From Flavobacterium tagetis (GTDB lineage: Bacteria > Bacteroidota > Bacteroidia > Flavobacteriales > Flavobacteriaceae), in contig NZ_JAERSF010000004.1 of assembly GCF_016735615.1 (NCBI RefSeq), positions 62,001-126,000 on the forward strand: DNA of 64,000 nt. Direction: 5' to 3'. Position 1 is the first letter of the stretch. Every line of letters begins with the position of its first letter. Below the pieces are notes generated by a model that searched no databases, had not been told where the DNA came from, and worked only from the letters and a program-made list of their open reading frames with translations. This document shows positions 18,616 through 28,278 of the stretch, piece by piece. The translations under genes were made by a program, and so were the position numbers.

Positions 18616-19244
18616 TGGAAGTAAAAGTATTAGATTTCAACGGAAAAGATACTGGAAGAAAAGTTCAACTTTCTGATTCAGTATTCGCAATTGAACCAAA
18701 TAATCACGCTGTATATCTTGATGTTAAGCAATATCTTGCTAATCAAAGACAAGGTACTCACAAAGCTAAAGAAAGAGCTGAAGTAACTGGAAGTACGCGT
18801 AAGATTAAAAAACAAAAAGGAACTGGTACTGCTCGTGCAGGAAGTGTTAAGAATCCTTTGTTTAAGGGTGGGGGAACAGTTTTCGGTCCAAGACCAAGAA
18901 GTTATTCATTTAAATTGAATAAAGGTTTAAAAAGATTGGCTAGAAAATCTGCTTTCTCAATCAAAGCAAAAGAGTCAAATATCGTAGTTGTAGAAGACTT
19001 TAATTTTGAAGCACCAAACACTAAAAATTTCATTAACGTTTTGAAAGCTTTAGGGTTAGAGAATAAAAAATCTTTATTTGTATTGGGCGAGTCAAATAAA
19101 AACGTATATTTGTCGTCACGTAATTTAAAGGCTTCAAATGTCGTAACTAGCTCGGAATTAAGCACTTACGCAATATTAAACGCTAATAATTTAGTGCTTT
19201 TAGAGGGTTCTTTAGAGTTAATTGAAGAAAATTTAAGTAAATAA
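18615..19244 (+). CDS. rplD: 50S ribosomal protein L4
   Basis: A 209-residue L4. I use the ATG at 18615 ([14 protein letters not shown]), which starts at the homologous position and overlaps the rplC stop by one base; a GTG/ATG further upstream would read into rplC. The exit-tunnel extension [18 protein letters not shown] and the following [19 protein letters not shown] are diagnostic. L4 lines the peptide tunnel. In E. coli it represses its own operon by binding the S10 leader, so the rplC leader hairpin here could be its target, although no E. coli-like site is recognisable. rplW starts 7 bases downstream. Confidence 0.97.
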   Translation: MEVKVLDFNGKDTGRKVQLSDSVFAIEPNNHAVYLDVKQYLANQRQGTHKAKERAEVTGSTRKIKKQKGTGTARAGSVKNPLFKGGGTVFGPRPRSYSFKLNKGLKRLARKSAFSIKAKESNIVVVEDFNFEAPNTKNFINVLKALGLENKKSLFVLGESNKNVYLSSRNLKASNVVTSSELSTYAILNANNLVLLEGSLELIEENLSK

Positions 19245-19251
19245 TAGGAAT

Positions 19252-19542
19252 ATGAGCATCATTATTAGACCTATAGTAACGGAAAAAGTAACCAAAGAAA
19301 GTGAAGTTCTAAACCGCTTCGGATTCGTTGTTAACAAAAAAGCAAACAAAGTTGAGATTAAGAAAGCTGTTGAGGCTGCTTATGGAGTAACTATCGTTTC
19401 TGTTAACACAATGAATGTGAGACCAGATAGATCTACTAAATACACTAAAAGTGGTTTAATCAGTGGAAAGACAAATGCATACAAAAAAGCAATTGTTCAA
19501 GTACAAGAAGGAGAAACAATTGATTTTTACAACAATATCTAA
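19252..19542 (+). CDS. rplW: 50S ribosomal protein L23
   Basis: A 96-residue L23. The opening IIIRPIVTEKVTKESE and the segment NKVEIKKAVEAAYGVTIVSVNTMNVRP are the family signature. L23 sits at the tunnel exit and docks trigger factor, SRP and the Sec translocon. The gene is tightly packed, 7 bases after rplD and 9 before rplB. Nothing unusual is seen in length or residues, and the start codon is supported by alignment of the N-terminus with other L23 proteins from memory. Confidence 0.97.
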   Translation: MSIIIRPIVTEKVTKESEVLNRFGFVVNKKANKVEIKKAVEAAYGVTIVSVNTMNVRPDRSTKYTKSGLISGKTNAYKKAIVQVQEGETIDFYNNI

Positions 19543-19551
19543 GATAGAAAA

Positions 19552-20376
19552 ATGTCAGTAAGAAAATTAAAACCTATTACCCCGGGTCAGCGATTTAGAG
19601 TTGTGAATGGTTATGACGCTATTACAACTGATAAGCCGGAACGCTCTTTGATAGCACCGATAAAAAACTCAGGAGGTAGAAATAGTCAAGGAAAGATGAC
19701 CATGCGTTATACGGGTGGTGGTCACAAGCAGAGATATCGTATCATCGATTTCAAAAGAACTAAAGATGGAATTCCAGCTACAGTGAAATCAATCGAATAC
19801 GATCCAAATCGTACTGCATTTATCGCTTTATTAGCTTATGCTGATGGAGAGAAAACTTATATTATCGCTCAAAATGGATTGAAAGTTGGTCAGAAATTAG
19901 TTTCTGGACCAGAGTCTCAACCGGAGATTGGTAATACTTTACCTTTAAGCAGAATTCCTCTTGGAACTGTTATATCTTGTATTGAGTTACGTCCAGGGCA
20001 AGGAGCTGTTATTGCTCGTTCAGCTGGAACTTTTGCTCAGTTAATGGCAAGAGACGGGAAATACGCAACAATTAAAATGCCATCAGGTGAGACAAGATTA
20101 ATCTTGTTGACTTGTTCAGCTACAATTGGAGCTGTTTCTAACTCTGACCACCAATTAGTTGTATCTGGTAAAGCAGGTAGAACAAGATGGTTAGGAAGAA
20201 GACCTAGAACTAGACCAGTAGCGATGAACCCTGTTGATCACCCTATGGGAGGTGGTGAAGGACGTTCTTCTGGAGGGCACCCACGTTCAAGAAACGGATT
20301 GCCAGCTAAAGGTTACAGAACTCGTTCTAAGAAAAACCCGAGTAACAAGTATATCGTAGAACGTAGAAAGAAATAA
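19552..20376 (+). CDS. rplB: 50S ribosomal protein L2
   Basis: A 274-residue L2, among the most conserved ribosomal proteins and needed for subunit joining and peptidyl transfer. The N-terminal [12 protein letters not shown], the block [19 protein letters not shown], and the C-terminal [19 protein letters not shown] with the functionally important His are all present, followed by [20 protein letters not shown]. The length is normal. It follows rplW by 9 bases and precedes rpsS by 6, part of the uninterrupted S10 block. Confidence 0.98.
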   Translation: MSVRKLKPITPGQRFRVVNGYDAITTDKPERSLIAPIKNSGGRNSQGKMTMRYTGGGHKQRYRIIDFKRTKDGIPATVKSIEYDPNRTAFIALLAYADGEKTYIIAQNGLKVGQKLVSGPESQPEIGNTLPLSRIPLGTVISCIELRPGQGAVIARSAGTFAQLMARDGKYATIKMPSGETRLILLTCSATIGAVSNSDHQLVVSGKAGRTRWLGRRPRTRPVAMNPVDHPMGGGEGRSSGGHPRSRNGLPAKGYRTRSKKNPSNKYIVERRKK

Positions 20377-20382
20377 TAAGAT

Positions 20383-20661
20383 ATGGCACGTTCATTAAAA
20401 AAAGGACCTTTCGTTCATTATAAATTAGACAAGAAAGTTCAAGAAAACGTAGAAAGTGGTAAAAATGCAGTTGTAAAGACTTGGTCTAGAGCTTCAATGA
20501 TTACTCCAGATTTCGTTGGACAGACTATCGCAGTTCATAACGGTCGTCAATTTGTACCAGTTTACGTAACAGAAAACATGGTAGGTCACAAATTAGGAGA
20601 GTTTTCGCCAACTAGATCTTTTAGAGGTCATGCTGGAGCAAAAAATAAAGGTAAAAAATAA
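20383..20661 (+). CDS. rpsS: 30S ribosomal protein S19
   Basis: A 92-residue S19. [19 protein letters not shown] at the start and the block [32 protein letters not shown] are the family signature. S19 binds 16S rRNA in the head together with S13 and contacts the A site. It follows rplB by 6 bases and rplV follows by 8, with A-rich spacers. Length and sequence are ordinary for Bacteroidota. Confidence 0.98.
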   Translation: MARSLKKGPFVHYKLDKKVQENVESGKNAVVKTWSRASMITPDFVGQTIAVHNGRQFVPVYVTENMVGHKLGEFSPTRSFRGHAGAKNKGKK

Positions 20662-20669
20662 AAGAAGCA

Positions 20670-21083
20670 ATGGGAGTTCGTAAAAGAGAAACAGCAGATG
20701 CGAGAAAAGAGGCTAATAAGTCTATCGCTTTCGCAAAATTGAATAACTGCCCTACTTCACCTAGAAAAATGCGCTTAGTAGCGGACTTGGTAAGAGGTCA
20801 GAAGGTAGAAAGAGCACTTAACATTTTAAGATTCAGTTCTAAAGAAGCTTCAAGAAAATTAGAAAAACTATTATTATCTGCAATCAATAACTGGGAGCAA
20901 AAAAATAGTGAAGGTAATTTAGAAGAAGCTGGATTATTTGTTAAAGAGATCAGAGTAGATGGAGGAATGATGTTAAAAAGACTTCGTCCAGCTCCACAAG
21001 GTCGTGCACACAGAATAAGAAAACGTTCTAATCACGTAACAATCGTGCTTGGAGCTATCAATAACACACAAAGCAATTCTTAA
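20670..21083 (+). CDS. rplV: 50S ribosomal protein L22
   Basis: A 137-residue L22. The central helix-turn region [25 protein letters not shown] and the beta-hairpin tip ending [28 protein letters not shown] identify it. That hairpin lines the nascent-peptide tunnel and is where macrolide-resistance changes occur in other bacteria; no insertion or deletion is visible in it. A Bacteroidota-type N-terminal extension ([16 protein letters not shown]) precedes the domain. The gene lies between rpsS and rpsC with 5-8-base gaps. Confidence 0.97.
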
Positions 21084-21088
21084 GCAGC

Positions 21089-21847
21089 ATGGGACAAAAG
21101 ACAAATCCAATTGGAAATAGACTTGGTATCATCAGAGGATGGGACTCAAACTGGTATGGTGGAAATGATTACGGTGATAAATTAGCCGAAGATCACAAAA
21201 TCAGAAAGTATATCCACGCTCGTTTATCAAAAGCTAGTGTATCAAAAGTAATCATCGAGAGAACTTTGAAACTTGTAACCGTTACTATCACTACTGCTAG
21301 ACCTGGTATCATTATCGGGAAAGGTGGACAAGAGGTAGACAAGTTAAAAGAAGAACTTAAGAAAGTTACTGACAAAGAGGTTCAAATCAACATCTTTGAA
21401 ATTAAAAGACCTGAGTTAGATGCTTATCTTGTGGCTACAAGCATCGCTCGTCAAATCGAAAGCCGTATTTCTTACAGACGTGCAATCAAAATGGCTATTG
21501 CTGCTTCTATGCGTATGAACGCTGAAGGTATCAAAGTTTTGATTTCTGGTCGTTTGAATGGTGCTGAGATGGCGCGTTCGGAAGGTTTCAAAGAAGGTAG
21601 AATTCCTCTATCAACTTTCAGAGCTGACATTGATTATGCTCTTGCTGAAGCTCATACTACTTACGGTAGAATGGGAATTAAAGTATGGATCATGAAAGGT
21701 GAAGTTTACGGTAAGAGAGAACTTTCTCCACTTGCTGGAATGGATAAAAAACAATCTGGTACAGGTGGTGGAAAAGGTGGAGATGCTCCTAGAGGCAAAT
21801 CTAACTTTAACAAAGGTGGAAAACCAGACGCTCGTAAAAGAAAGTAA
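21089..21847 (+). CDS. rpsC: 30S ribosomal protein S3
   Basis: A 252-residue S3. [25 protein letters not shown] opens the N-terminal domain. The KH domain carries [21 protein letters not shown] with its GKGG loop, and the C-terminal domain has [35 protein letters not shown] and [16 protein letters not shown]3 forms part of the mRNA entry tunnel with S4 and S5. A Gly/Lys-rich tail ([17 protein letters not shown]) of about 30 residues extends the C-terminus, as in other Bacteroidota. It lies 5 bases after rplV; rplP follows after 19. Confidence 0.98.
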   Translation: MGQKTNPIGNRLGIIRGWDSNWYGGNDYGDKLAEDHKIRKYIHARLSKASVSKVIIERTLKLVTVTITTARPGIIIGKGGQEVDKLKEELKKVTDKEVQINIFEIKRPELDAYLVATSIARQIESRISYRRAIKMAIAASMRMNAEGIKVLISGRLNGAEMARSEGFKEGRIPLSTFRADIDYALAEAHTTYGRMGIKVWIMKGEVYGKRELSPLAGMDKKQSGTGGGKGGDAPRGKSNFNKGGKPDARKRK

Positions 21848-21866
21848 ATTTTTAAACTAAAGAAAA

Positions 21867-22292
21867 ATGTTACAGCCTAAAAGAACAAAATACCGTAAGG
21901 TACAAAAAGGTAGAATGAAAGGTAACTCTCAAAGAGGGCATGAGCTTTCAAATGGAATGTTTGGTATTAAATCTGTACATGAAGATGGAATGTTCTTAAC
22001 TTCTCGTCAAATCGAAGCTGCGCGTATCGCTGCAACTCGTTACATGAAAAGAGAGGGACAATTATGGATTAAAATTTTCCCAGACAAACCTATTACTAAG
22101 AAACCTCTTGAAGTACGTATGGGTAAAGGTAAAGGAGCAGTTGAGTATTGGGCTGCTGTTGTTAAACCAGGAAGAATTATGTTTGAAGTTGGAGGAGTTC
22201 CATTGTCAGTTGCAAAAGAGGCTTTACGCCTTGCAGCTCAAAAACTTCCAGTAAAAACTAAGTTCGTCGTTGCTAGAGATTTCGAAGCATAA
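21867..22292 (+). CDS. rplP: 50S ribosomal protein L16
   Basis: A 141-residue L16. [19 protein letters not shown] is the canonical start, and [13 protein letters not shown]-like (here [29 protein letters not shown]) and the [23 protein letters not shown] block identify the protein. L16 binds 23S rRNA near the A site and helps organise the peptidyl-transferase centre. The loop with GKGKG is the position hydroxylated on Arg in some bacteria. It follows rpsC by 19 bases and precedes rpmC by 13. Confidence 0.98.
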   Translation: MLQPKRTKYRKVQKGRMKGNSQRGHELSNGMFGIKSVHEDGMFLTSRQIEAARIAATRYMKREGQLWIKIFPDKPITKKPLEVRMGKGKGAVEYWAAVVKPGRIMFEVGGVPLSVAKEALRLAAQKLPVKTKFVVARDFEA

Positions 22293-22305
22293 TTTATAAT
22301 TTATT

Positions 22306-22497
22306 ATGAAACAATCAGAAATAAAAGATCTTTCTGCAGCGGAGTTGCAAGAAAAGCTTAGTCAAACTAAGAAAGTATATGCTGACCTAAAAATGGCTCA
22401 TGCTATCTCTCCAATTGCTAACCCACTTCAAATTAGAAGCGTTAGAAGAACAGTTGCAAGATTAGCTACAGAGTTAACTAAAAGAGAGTTACAATAA
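22306..22497 (+). CDS. rpmC: 50S ribosomal protein L29
   Basis: A 63-residue L29, a two-helix protein at the tunnel exit next to L23. MKQSEIKDLSAAELQEKLSQ and the pattern HAISPIANPLQIRSVRRTVARLATEL match the family, where the second helix carries the (N/K)xxxIRxxRRxIAR motif. The length is normal. It lies 13 bases after rplP, and rpsQ follows 17 bases later. Nothing unusual is apparent. Confidence 0.97.
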   Translation: MKQSEIKDLSAAELQEKLSQTKKVYADLKMAHAISPIANPLQIRSVRRTVARLATELTKRELQ

Positions 22498-22514
22498 TTG
22501 TATTCTGCTGAAAG

Positions 22515-22775
22515 ATGGAAGAAAAAAGAAATTTAAGAAAAGAAAGAATAGGTGTTGTTACTTCAAACAAGATGGATAAATCTATCGTGATTTCTGAAGT
22601 AAGAAAAGTAAAACACCCATTATACGGTAAGTTCGTGTTGAAAACTAAGAAATATGTTGCACACGACGAAACAAACGACTGTAACATTGGAGATACTGTA
22701 AGAATTAGCGAAACGCGTCCTTTAAGTAAAACAAAATGTTGGAGATTAGTTGAAATCTTAGAAAGAGCTAAATAA
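22515..22775 (+). CDS. rpsQ: 30S ribosomal protein S17
   Basis: An 86-residue S17 with an OB-fold. [40 protein letters not shown]-type sequence is diagnostic, in particular KMDKSIVI and the HPLYGKF turn. [25 protein letters not shown] closes the fold. S17 is a primary 16S-binding protein that folds the 5' and central domains. It lies 2 bases before rplN. The length is ordinary and there is no C-terminal extension. Confidence 0.97.
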
Positions 22776-22777
22776 TT

Positions 22778-23146
22778 ATGGTACAACAAGAATCAAGACT
22801 AAAAGTAGCAGATAACACGGGAGCTAAAGAAGTTTTAACTATTCGTGTTTTAGGAGGTACTAAAAGAAGATATGCCTCTGTTGGTGACAAAATTGTAGTT
22901 TCTATCAAAGATGCAACTCCAAACGGAAACGTGAAAAAAGGAGCTGTTTCAACTGCAGTTGTTGTACGTACTAAAAAAGAAGTGAGAAGAGCTGATGGTT
23001 CTTATATCCGTTTCGATGACAATGCATGTGTTCTTTTGAATGCTGCAGGAGAAATGAGAGGAACTCGTGTTTTTGGTCCGGTAGCAAGAGAACTTCGTGA
23101 AAAACAATTCATGAAAATTGTATCATTAGCACCAGAAGTGCTTTAA
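22778..23146 (+). CDS. rplN: 50S ribosomal protein L14
   Basis: A 122-residue L14 of exactly the usual length. [27 protein letters not shown] is the signature opening. The centre [35 protein letters not shown] and the closing [28 protein letters not shown] are highly conserved. L14 forms intersubunit bridge B8 and is the docking site for the silencing factor RsfS. The gene starts 2 bases after rpsQ, close enough for translational coupling, and rplX follows after 11 bases. Confidence 0.98.
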
Positions 23147-23157
23147 TTCGTTTTAAG

Positions 23158-23472
23158 ATGATAAAGCTAAAAATAAAATCAGGAGATATCGTAAGAGTTA
23201 TTGCTGGAGACCATAAAGGTGCTGAAGGTAAAGTTTTACGTGTTTACCGTGAGAAAAATAAAGCGATAGTTGAAGGTGTAAACATGGTTTCAAAACATAC
23301 AAAACCAAGTGCTAAAAACCCTCAAGGTGGTATCGTTAAGAAAGAAGCTTCTATTCAAATTTCTAACATTTCTCTAATTGATCCTAAAACTAAGGAAACA
23401 ACTAGAGTAGGTATTAGAGTAGAAGGAGATAAGAAAGTAAGATTTTCAAAAAAATCTAATCAAGTACTATAG
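23158..23472 (+). CDS. rplX: 50S ribosomal protein L24
   Basis: A 104-residue L24 with an N-terminal KOW motif: [38 protein letters not shown]. The block [34 protein letters not shown] follows as in other L24 proteins. L24 initiates 50S assembly and later sits near the tunnel exit. The gene is separated from rplE by 2 bases only. The two KOW-containing proteins of this window, L24 and the NusG-like protein at 45549-46013, are otherwise unrelated. Confidence 0.97.
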   Translation: MIKLKIKSGDIVRVIAGDHKGAEGKVLRVYREKNKAIVEGVNMVSKHTKPSAKNPQGGIVKKEASIQISNISLIDPKTKETTRVGIRVEGDKKVRFSKKSNQVL

Positions 23473-23474
23473 TA

Positions 23475-24026
23475 ATGGCATATACACCTAGACTAAAAGA
23501 AGAATATAAGAGTAGAGTAATCTCTGCTCTTAAAGAAGAGTTCGGATATACAAACGTAATGCAAGTTCCTAAACTTGAAAAAATCGTTTTGAGCCGTGGA
23601 GTTGGTGCAGCTGTATCTGATAAAAAACTTATTGACTATGCAGTTGATGAGTTAACAAAGATCACTGGACAAAAAGCAGTTTCTACAATCTCTAAGAAAG
23701 ACGTTGCGTCTTTCAAATTGAGAAAAGGAATGCCTATTGGAGCAAAAGTTACTTTACGTGGAGAAAGAATGTACGAGTTTTTAGATAGACTTATTACTTC
23801 TGCTTTACCACGTGTTAGAGATTTCGGTGGTATTAAAGCTACTGGTTTTGACGGAAGAGGTAACTACAATCTTGGAGTTTTAGAGCAAATCATTTTCCCA
23901 GAAATTGATATTGACAAAGTAAACAAAATTTCAGGAATGGATATTACTTTTGTTACTACTGCAAAAACAGACAAGGAAGCAAAGTCATTATTGGCTGAAT
24001 TAGGATTACCTTTTAAAAAGAATTAA
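23475..24026 (+). CDS. rplE: 50S ribosomal protein L5
   Basis: A 183-residue L5. [42 protein letters not shown]-like opening, with the P-site-contacting loop and [40 protein letters not shown], are diagnostic. L5 binds 5S rRNA and bridges to S13 in the head. In E. coli the S8 repressor site lies at the start of this gene. Here the candidate control region lies instead just before rpsH. rpsN follows after 3 bases. Confidence 0.97.
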   Translation: MAYTPRLKEEYKSRVISALKEEFGYTNVMQVPKLEKIVLSRGVGAAVSDKKLIDYAVDELTKITGQKAVSTISKKDVASFKLRKGMPIGAKVTLRGERMYEFLDRLITSALPRVRDFGGIKATGFDGRGNYNLGVLEQIIFPEIDIDKVNKISGMDITFVTTAKTDKEAKSLLAELGLPFKKN

Positions 24027-24029
24027 GAC

Positions 24030-24299
24030 ATGGCTAAAGAATCAATGAAGGCCCGTGAGGTTAAAAGAGAGAAAACGGTAGCTAAGTATGCTGAAAAGAG
24101 AAAAGCTTTATTAGAAGCTGGAGACTATGAAGGTTTACAAAAATTACCTAAAAATGCTTCACCAGTTCGTTTACACAACCGTTGTAAATTAACAGGTAGA
24201 CCAAGAGGTTATATTCGTCAATTTGGTATTTCTCGTGTAACTTTCCGTGAAATGGCTAATAATGGATTAATTCCTGGTGTTAAAAAAGCATCTTGGTAA
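24030..24299 (+). CDS. rpsN: 30S ribosomal protein S14, zinc-free long form
   Basis: An 89-residue S14 of the long, cysteine-poor (C-minus) type. The core [41 protein letters not shown] lacks the CxxC...CxxC zinc knuckle found in the 61-residue form; only one Cys is present. S14 helps assemble the 30S head with S3 and S10. Being zinc-independent, it should not respond to zinc limitation. It starts 3 bases after rplE. A gap of 104 bases with a promoter and hairpin separates it from rpsH. Confidence 0.97.
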   Translation: MAKESMKAREVKREKTVAKYAEKRKALLEAGDYEGLQKLPKNASPVRLHNRCKLTGRPRGYIRQFGISRVTFREMANNGLIPGVKKASW

Positions 24300-24323
24300 T
24301 CTCGCAATAAGTTATTACTTTTG
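24293..24323 (+). promoter_or_regulatory. internal promoter before rpsH
   Basis: TTG (24293-24295, inside the end of rpsN), 20 bases, then TACTTTTG (24316-24323) matches the Flavobacteriia consensus. The start site would be about 24328. It gives an extra input for rpsH onward and places the following hairpin in a leader of about 75 bases. Confidence 0.78.
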
Positions 24324-24353
24324 CAAACCAAAAAATAATTTTAATTGATTAAA

Positions 24354-24383
24354 GGTTCGGGAGACGTGTGTCTCCCGAAAACC
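24354..24383 (+). promoter_or_regulatory. strong hairpin in the rpsH leader, candidate ribosomal-protein leader
   Basis: TTCGGGAGAC (24356-24365) and GTCTCCCGAA (24370-24379) pair perfectly over 10 bp around a GTGT loop. GG (24354-24355) can further pair with CC (24382-24383) across an AA bulge. No T-tract follows, so it is not an intrinsic terminator. It ends 20 bases before the rpsH ATG. GC-rich against its AT-rich surroundings, it is a good candidate for protein binding (S8 by analogy) or for blocking initiation. Confidence 0.65.
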
Positions 24384-24403
24384 ATAATCGCAATCAAATA
24401 CAT

Positions 24404-24802
24404 ATGTATACAGATCCTATTGCAGATTATTTGACTAGAGTTCGTAACGCTGTGGCTGCAAACCACAAAGTTGTTGAAATTCCAGCTTCTAATCTTAAAA
24501 AAGAGATAACTAAGATCTTATTTGATCAAGGTTACATCTTAAGTTACAAATTTGAGCAGAACACAGTTCAAGGTTCTATCAAAATCGCTTTAAAGTATGA
24601 TAAAGATACTAAAGAGCCTGTAATCAAAGATATCCAAAGAATTAGTAAACCAGGTTTACGTAAGTATGCTGGTGCTGCCAAATTACCAAGAATCCTTAAC
24701 GGATTAGGAATTGCTATTGTTTCTACGTCAAAAGGTTTGATGACTGGAAAACAAGCTAAGCAATTAAATGTAGGTGGTGAAGTAATTTGTTACGTATACT
24801 AA
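24404..24802 (+). CDS. rpsH: 30S ribosomal protein S8
   Basis: A 132-residue S8. I place the start at the ATG at 24404 (MYTDPIADYLTRVRNA), the homologous N-terminus; an upstream GTG frame would begin inside the leader hairpin. The C-terminal block GLGIAIVSTSKGLMTGKQAKQLNVGGEVICYVY carries the STSKG rRNA-binding motif. S8 is a primary central-domain binder and the repressor of the spc operon in E. coli. It is preceded by its own promoter and a strong hairpin, unlike any other gene in the block apart from rplC. Confidence 0.98.
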   Translation: MYTDPIADYLTRVRNAVAANHKVVEIPASNLKKEITKILFDQGYILSYKFEQNTVQGSIKIALKYDKDTKEPVIKDIQRISKPGLRKYAGAAKLPRILNGLGIAIVSTSKGLMTGKQAKQLNVGGEVICYVY

Positions 24803-24820
24803 TTTTAAACACTAGATAAG

Positions 24821-25363
24821 ATGTCAAGAATAGGTAAAAGCCCAATTGTAATCCCTGCTGGTGTAACTGTTGAAGTTAAAGACGGTAATATTACAGTAAA
24901 AGGAAAAAGAGGTCAACTAGTACAAGAGTTTTCGGACGTTAATGTAACAGTTGAAGGCGATCAAGTTTTAGTTGAAAGATCGTCTGATCATAAAGACCAT
25001 AGAGCAAAACACGGATTATTTAGATCTTTGATCAATAATATGATTGTGGGTGTTTCTGAAGGTTTCACAAAAGAACTAGAATTAGTTGGAGTTGGTTATA
25101 GAGCTTCAAACCAAGGTCAAAAATTAGATTTAGCTCTTGGATATTCTCACAATATTGTTTTAGAGATTGCTCCTGAAGTAACTTTAGAAACAGTATCTGA
25201 AAAAGGTAAGAACCCAATCGTAAAATTAACATCATTTGATAAACAACTTTTAGGACAAGTTGCTGCGAAAATCAGAGGTTTCCGTAAGCCAGAGCCGTAC
25301 AAAGGAAAAGGTGTTAAATTTGTGGGTGAAGTATTAAGAAGAAAAGCAGGTAAATCAGCTTAA
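24821..25363 (+). CDS. rplF: 50S ribosomal protein L6
   Basis: A 180-residue L6 with its two repeated domains. [33 protein letters not shown] is the N-terminal repeat, and the C-terminal repeat ends [30 protein letters not shown], the family signature. L6 sits near the factor-binding site by the sarcin-ricin loop. The gene lies 18 bases after rpsH and 11 before rplR. Length and motifs are normal. Confidence 0.98.
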   Translation: MSRIGKSPIVIPAGVTVEVKDGNITVKGKRGQLVQEFSDVNVTVEGDQVLVERSSDHKDHRAKHGLFRSLINNMIVGVSEGFTKELELVGVGYRASNQGQKLDLALGYSHNIVLEIAPEVTLETVSEKGKNPIVKLTSFDKQLLGQVAAKIRGFRKPEPYKGKGVKFVGEVLRRKAGKSA

Positions 25364-25374
25364 AATATAAGATT

Positions 25375-25725
25375 ATGTCATTAACAAAATCTGAAAGAAG
25401 ACAGAGAATTAAATTCAGAATTAGAAAATCGGTTAGTGGTTCAGCTGCAAGACCTAGACTTTCTGTTTTTAGAAGTAATAAAGAAATTTACGCTCAAATT
25501 ATTGATGATGTAAATGGAGTTACTATATTAGCTGCATCTTCGAGAGAAAAAGAAATAGGAAAAGGTACTAACGTTGAAATCGCTGCTGCTGTTGGAAAAT
25601 TAGTTGCAGAGAAAGCGTTAAAAGCTGGGATTGATACCATCACTTTTGATAGAGGTGGATATTTGTATCACGGTCGTATTAAATCATTAGCAGAAGGCGC
25701 AAGAGCCGCTGGACTTAAATTCTAA
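25375..25725 (+). CDS. rplR: 50S ribosomal protein L18
   Basis: A 116-residue L18. The basic N-terminus ([19 protein letters not shown]-like, here starting [19 protein letters not shown]) binds 5S r[30 protein letters not shown] and the C-terminal [27 protein letters not shown] are the diagnostic blocks. L18 carries 5S rRNA into the large subunit with L5 and L25. It starts 11 bases after rplF and ends 6 bases before rpsE. Confidence 0.98.
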   Translation: MSLTKSERRQRIKFRIRKSVSGSAARPRLSVFRSNKEIYAQIIDDVNGVTILAASSREKEIGKGTNVEIAAAVGKLVAEKALKAGIDTITFDRGGYLYHGRIKSLAEGARAAGLKF

Positions 25726-25731
25726 TATATT

Positions 25732-26253
25732 ATGTCTAAATACAAAAATGTAGAATTGGTAAAACCTAGTGGTCTTGAACTTAAAGATCGTCTAGTTAGT
25801 GTTAATCGTGTTACTAAAGTTACAAAAGGTGGTAGAGCTTTCGGTTTTTCTGCTATTGTAGTTGTAGGTGATGAAAATGGAGTAGTTGGTCACGGATTAG
25901 GAAAATCTAAAGACGTTTCTGAAGCAATTGCGAAAGCGGTAGAAGATGCTAAGAAAAATTTAGTTAGAATTCCTTTGAATGGACAATCTGTTCCTCACGA
26001 ACAAAAAGGTAAATTTGGTGGTGCACGTGTATTCCTAATTCCAGCATCTCATGGTACTGGAGTTATTGCTGGTGGAGCTGTTCGTTCAGTTCTTGAGTCA
26101 GTAGGTATTCACGATGTATTGTCTAAATCTCAAGGATCATCAAATCCACATAACGTAGTAAAAGCAACTTTTGATGCTTTATTGCAAATGAGAAGCGCTC
26201 ATACTGTTGCAAAACAGAGAGGTATTTCTTTAGAAAAAGTTTTTAAAGGTTAA
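25732..26253 (+). CDS. rpsE: 30S ribosomal protein S5
   Basis: A 173-residue S5. The N-terminal dsRBD-like domain has [46 protein letters not shown]; the C-terminal domain contains [31 protein letters not shown]5 helps fidelity and mRNA unwinding at the entry channel. The loop GGRAFGFSA, where spectinomycin-resistance changes arise in other bacteria, appears complete. It follows rplR by 6 bases and precedes rpmD by 11. Confidence 0.98.
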   Translation: MSKYKNVELVKPSGLELKDRLVSVNRVTKVTKGGRAFGFSAIVVVGDENGVVGHGLGKSKDVSEAIAKAVEDAKKNLVRIPLNGQSVPHEQKGKFGGARVFLIPASHGTGVIAGGAVRSVLESVGIHDVLSKSQGSSNPHNVVKATFDALLQMRSAHTVAKQRGISLEKVFKG

Positions 26254-26264
26254 TTCAGGAAATT

Positions 26265-26447
26265 ATGGCTAAATTATTAGTAAAACAAGTAAGAAGCAAA
26301 ATCAACTGTCCTCTTTCTCAAAAGAGAGGGTTGGAAGCTTTAGGTCTACGTAAAATTGGACAAGTTGTGGAGCATGAGTCAAATCCTGCTATCCTTGGGA
26401 TGATAAACAAAGTTAAACACTTAGTTTCTGTAGAAGAAGCTAAATAA
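26265..26447 (+). CDS. rpmD: 50S ribosomal protein L30
   Basis: A 60-residue L30 of the short bacterial type. [53 protein letters not shown]-type sequence covers nearly the whole family domain, with the LGLRKIGQ turn being the most telling part. L30 lies on the solvent side of the large subunit. It is the smallest gene of this stretch, between rpsE and rplO, with 11-base gaps on both sides. Confidence 0.96.
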   Translation: MAKLLVKQVRSKINCPLSQKRGLEALGLRKIGQVVEHESNPAILGMINKVKHLVSVEEAK

Positions 26448-26458
26448 CAAATACTGTT

Positions 26459-26911
26459 ATGAATTTAAGTAACTTACAACCTGCTGAAGGATCTACGCAC
26501 AATCAAAATAAAAGATTAGGTAGAGGAGAAGGTTCTGGAAAAGGTGGTACCGCTGCACGTGGACACAAAGGAGCAAAATCTCGTTCTGGTTATTCTAAAA
26601 AGATTGGTTTTGAAGGAGGGCAGATGCCGCTTCAAAGACGTGTACCTAAGTTTGGTTTCAAAAACATCAATCGTAAAGAATACGAAGGTGTTAATTTAGA
26701 TACTCTTCAATTATTAGTTGATAACGGTGTGATTACTGATTCTGTTTCAATGACAGATTTCGTAGCAAATCGTTTGGCTACTAAAAATGAAATCGTTAAG
26801 ATTTTAGGTAGAGGAGAATTGAAAGCGAAATTAAAAGTAACTGCCCACAAATTTACCGCTACTGCAAAAGCTGCTATTGAAGCTGCTGGTGGAGAGGCTG
26901 TAACTATATAA
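26459..26911 (+). CDS. rplO: 50S ribosomal protein L15
   Basis: A 150-residue L15. The Gly-rich basic N-terminus RLGRGEGSGKGGTAARGHKGAKSRSG and the block FEGGQMPLQRRVPKFGFKNINR are the family signature. The C-terminal globular part has LGRGELKAKLKVTAHKFTATAKAAIEAAGG. L15 is a late assembly protein of the 50S subunit. As in most bacteria it directly precedes secY (13 bases), linking ribosomal protein and translocon synthesis. Confidence 0.98.
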   Translation: MNLSNLQPAEGSTHNQNKRLGRGEGSGKGGTAARGHKGAKSRSGYSKKIGFEGGQMPLQRRVPKFGFKNINRKEYEGVNLDTLQLLVDNGVITDSVSMTDFVANRLATKNEIVKILGRGELKAKLKVTAHKFTATAKAAIEAAGGEAVTI

Positions 26912-26924
26912 CTTATCTATTAAG

Positions 26925-28271
26925 ATGAAGAAATTTATTGAATCAATAAGTAATGTTTGGAAAATCGAAGAACTAAAGAATAGAATCTTAATTACTTTAG
27001 GATTACTTTTAGTATATCGTTTTGGAGCACACGTTACGCTTCCTGGAATTGACGCAACGCAATTGACTGGTTTAGCGGGACAAACTAAAAATGGTCTAGG
27101 ATCTATTCTAGACATGTTCACCGGGGGTGCTTTCTCTAAGGCTTCAGTTTTTGCCTTAGGTATCATGCCTTATATTTCTGCGTCTATTGTTGTTCAGTTG
27201 ATGGGGATTGCGATTCCATATTTACAAAAACTTCAAAATGATGGGGAAAGTGGTAGAAAAAAGATTAATCAAATCACTCGTTGGTTGACAATCGCTATCA
27301 CATTGGTTCAAGGTCCAACTTATATCTATAATTTATACAGAACATTGCCTAGTAATGCATTTTTGCTAGGCTTTAATTCTCCTGAATTTTTGTTCTCTTC
27401 TGTTATCATTTTAGTTACAGGTACAATTTTTGCTATGTGGCTTGGTGAGAAAATTACAGATAAAGGTATTGGAAATGGTATTTCATTGTTAATTATGGTT
27501 GGTATTTTAGCTCGTTTACCACAAGCTTTTATACAAGAGTTTACTACTCGTGTTACCAATAACAATGGAGGTCCAATGTTATTAGTTATTGAAATTATTG
27601 TGTGGCTATTAGTTATCATTTCTTGTGTATTGCTTACAATGGCAGTGCGTAGAATCCCAGTACAGTATGCGCGTCGTACAACTACAGGAGATTACGAGCA
27701 AGATTTGGCAGGTGGTAATAGACAATGGATTCCTCTAAAGCTTAATGCTTCTGGAGTAATGCCAATCATTTTTGCTCAAGCAATTATGTTTATCCCTGCA
27801 GCTGTGGCTGGATTGTCTAAATCAGATACATCACAATCTATTGTTGGTGCATTTAGTAATATGTTTGGTTTCTGGTATAATTTTGTTTTTGCAACTTTAA
27901 TTATTGTATTTACATTCTTTTATACTGCAATCACCGTTCCTACTAACAAAATGGCTGATGATTTAAAAAGAAGCGGCGGTTTTATTCCTGGAGTTCGTCC
28001 GGGAGCAGAAACTTCTGATTTCCTTGATAAAGTGATGTCTTTAATAACTTTCCCAGGATCTTTATTCCTTGCTTTGATTGCTGTGTTCCCAGCTATTGTT
28101 GTAAGTATTATGGATGTACAACAATCTTGGGCAATGTTTTTTGGAGGTACCTCATTAATAATTATGGTTGGTGTTGCAATAGATACTATTCAGCAGATCA
28201 ATTCATATTTGTTAAACAAACATTATGATGGTTTAATGAAGACTGGTAAAAATAGAAAAGCGGTAGCTTAA
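26925..28271 (+). CDS. secY: protein translocase channel subunit SecY
   Basis: A 448-residue inner-membrane protein with about ten membrane segments, the pore of the general secretion pathway. [20 protein letters not shown] opens TM1. The plug/TM2 block is [27 protein letters not shown], and the cytosolic loop ([10 protein letters not shown]...) that contacts ribosome and SecA is present. The C-terminal region has [23 protein letters not shown]. It sits in the usual spc-operon position between rplO and infA. In E. coli adk would not follow; here infA comes 7 bases downstream, the arrangement of Bacteroidota lacking map/adk at this site. Confidence 0.97.
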   Translation: MKKFIESISNVWKIEELKNRILITLGLLLVYRFGAHVTLPGIDATQLTGLAGQTKNGLGSILDMFTGGAFSKASVFALGIMPYISASIVVQLMGIAIPYLQKLQNDGESGRKKINQITRWLTIAITLVQGPTYIYNLYRTLPSNAFLLGFNSPEFLFSSVIILVTGTIFAMWLGEKITDKGIGNGISLLIMVGILARLPQAFIQEFTTRVTNNNGGPMLLVIEIIVWLLVIISCVLLTMAVRRIPVQYARRTTTGDYEQDLAGGNRQWIPLKLNASGVMPIIFAQAIMFIPAAVAGLSKSDTSQSIVGAFSNMFGFWYNFVFATLIIVFTFFYTAITVPTNKMADDLKRSGGFIPGVRPGAETSDFLDKVMSLITFPGSLFLALIAVFPAIVVSIMDVQQSWAMFFGGTSLIIMVGVAIDTIQQINSYLLNKHYDGLMKTGKNRKAVA

Positions 28272-28278
28272 TATATTT

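Noticed and set aside
24368-24403. A longer S8 start at a GTG
   Set aside because: It would begin in the loop of the leader hairpin, and S8 proteins begin MYTDPIADYLT at 24404.
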